Assembly (NCBI GenBank): GCA_029880025.1
Contig: JAOUPE010000132.1
Span: 1 to 5,132 of the forward strand
Direction of reading: 5' to 3'
DNA: 5,132 bases
From: Caldifarciminota bacterium
Lineage (GTDB): Bacteria; Hydrothermota; Tepidihabitantia; Tepidihabitantales; JAOUPE01
Shown here piece after piece: positions 4,988-5,132 of the stretch (its first letter is position 1; each line of letters starts with the position of its first letter). Under the pieces are notes generated by a model. That model did no database searches and was not told the DNA's origin. It saw nothing but the letters and a program-made list of their open reading frames with translations. The translations under genes were made by a program, and so were the position numbers.

Positions 4988-5055
4988 AGAATAACCACGG
5001 ACAACACAGATACAGAATATTAACCGCAGAAACCGCGGAGATAGCAGAGAATAAA
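4988..5055. repeat. Degenerate 'accacaga / ccgcagag' repeat tract
   Basis: A purine-rich run of related words follows: ACCACGGACAACACAGATAC, then ACCGCAGAAACCGCGGAG and ATAGCAGAG. It contains the palindrome CCGCGG (5033-5038) and CACAGAT words shared with the element downstream of lexA. No gene is visible here, and with the preceding pair it makes up most of the non-coding space before the right-edge promoter. Confidence 0.5.
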
Positions 5056-5092
5056 CAACTGAAGATAGAGAAAAATCAGATGGTAAGGATAA

Positions 5093-5128
5093 TTGACAAA
5101 TTGTATTAACTACTATATAATACTTAAT
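5093..5128 (+). promoter_or_regulatory. Perfect sigma-70 promoter for the gene at the right edge, predicted leaderless
   Basis: TTGACA (5093-5098) and TATAAT (5116-5121), both perfect, are 17 nt apart, the optimal spacing. An ATG follows at 5129, 7 nt after the -10, so transcription should start at about 5128 with a leader of about 1 nt. This is the same layout as at lexA and the metallophosphoesterase gene, but on the opposite strand. Confidence 0.8.
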
Positions 5129-5132
5129 ATGA
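5129..5132 (+). CDS. Start codon of an unseen gene running off the right edge
   Basis: Only ATG and one further base are visible. It is inferred to be a real start solely because a perfect promoter ends 7 nt upstream. Nothing can be said about the product. Confidence 0.35.

Overview
This window carries a bacterial SOS-type cassette read on the minus strand: lexA, then a small conserved-looking protein, then dinB (DNA polymerase IV). It is followed, still on the minus strand, by the 5' half of a YfcE/MJ0936-type metallophosphoesterase that runs off the left edge. To the right of lexA lie a compact GC-rich tandem array, a complete IS1182-type insertion sequence with matching ends, and a repeat-rich non-coding stretch. 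The stretch ends in a perfect sigma-70-type promoter firing rightward into a gene that begins in the last few bases. The host DNA is AT-rich with GC-rich repeat islands. Nothing identifies the species. The sigma-70 consensus promoters, lack of Shine-Dalgarno sequences on native genes and abundant 'CACAGAT'-type intergenic repeats would suit an uncultivated-phylum bacterium, but that is a guess.

Layout, left to right: 1-261 metallophosphoesterase N-terminus (-), with promoter at 271-298; 312-405 a cluster of five alternately inverted 15-bp arms with GNA triloops, overlapping the dinB stop; 385-1674 dinB (-, GTG start); 1664-1966 a 100-residue protein (-) overlapping dinB by 11 bp; about 1991-2092 an inverted-repeat element that supplies the lexA stop; 2078-2656 lexA (-), with promoter at 2665-2692; 2693-2847 AT-rich non-coding DNA; 2848-3084 the GC-rich array of 17 units of about 12 bp; 3101-4834 the IS element, flanked by ATAT; 4835-5128 repeats, a possible broken small ORF and the rightward promoter.

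Functionally, LexA is the self-cleaving repressor of the DNA-damage response and DinB its classical target, a mutagenic lesion-bypass polymerase. The intervening small protein is translationally linked to dinB and probably works with it.

Three things stand out. (1) Three independent promoters (metallophosphoesterase, lexA and the right-edge gene) have near-perfect TTGACA and TATAAT boxes placed so that transcription should start 1-3 nt before the ATG, and no native gene shows a Shine-Dalgarno sequence, whereas the IS transposase has one. This implies leaderless expression in the host. (2) The 12/24-bp GC-rich array is not a coding repeat or a CRISPR and has dyad symmetry inside each 24-bp period. 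(3) Both dinB and lexA end inside inverted-repeat elements that provide their stop codons.
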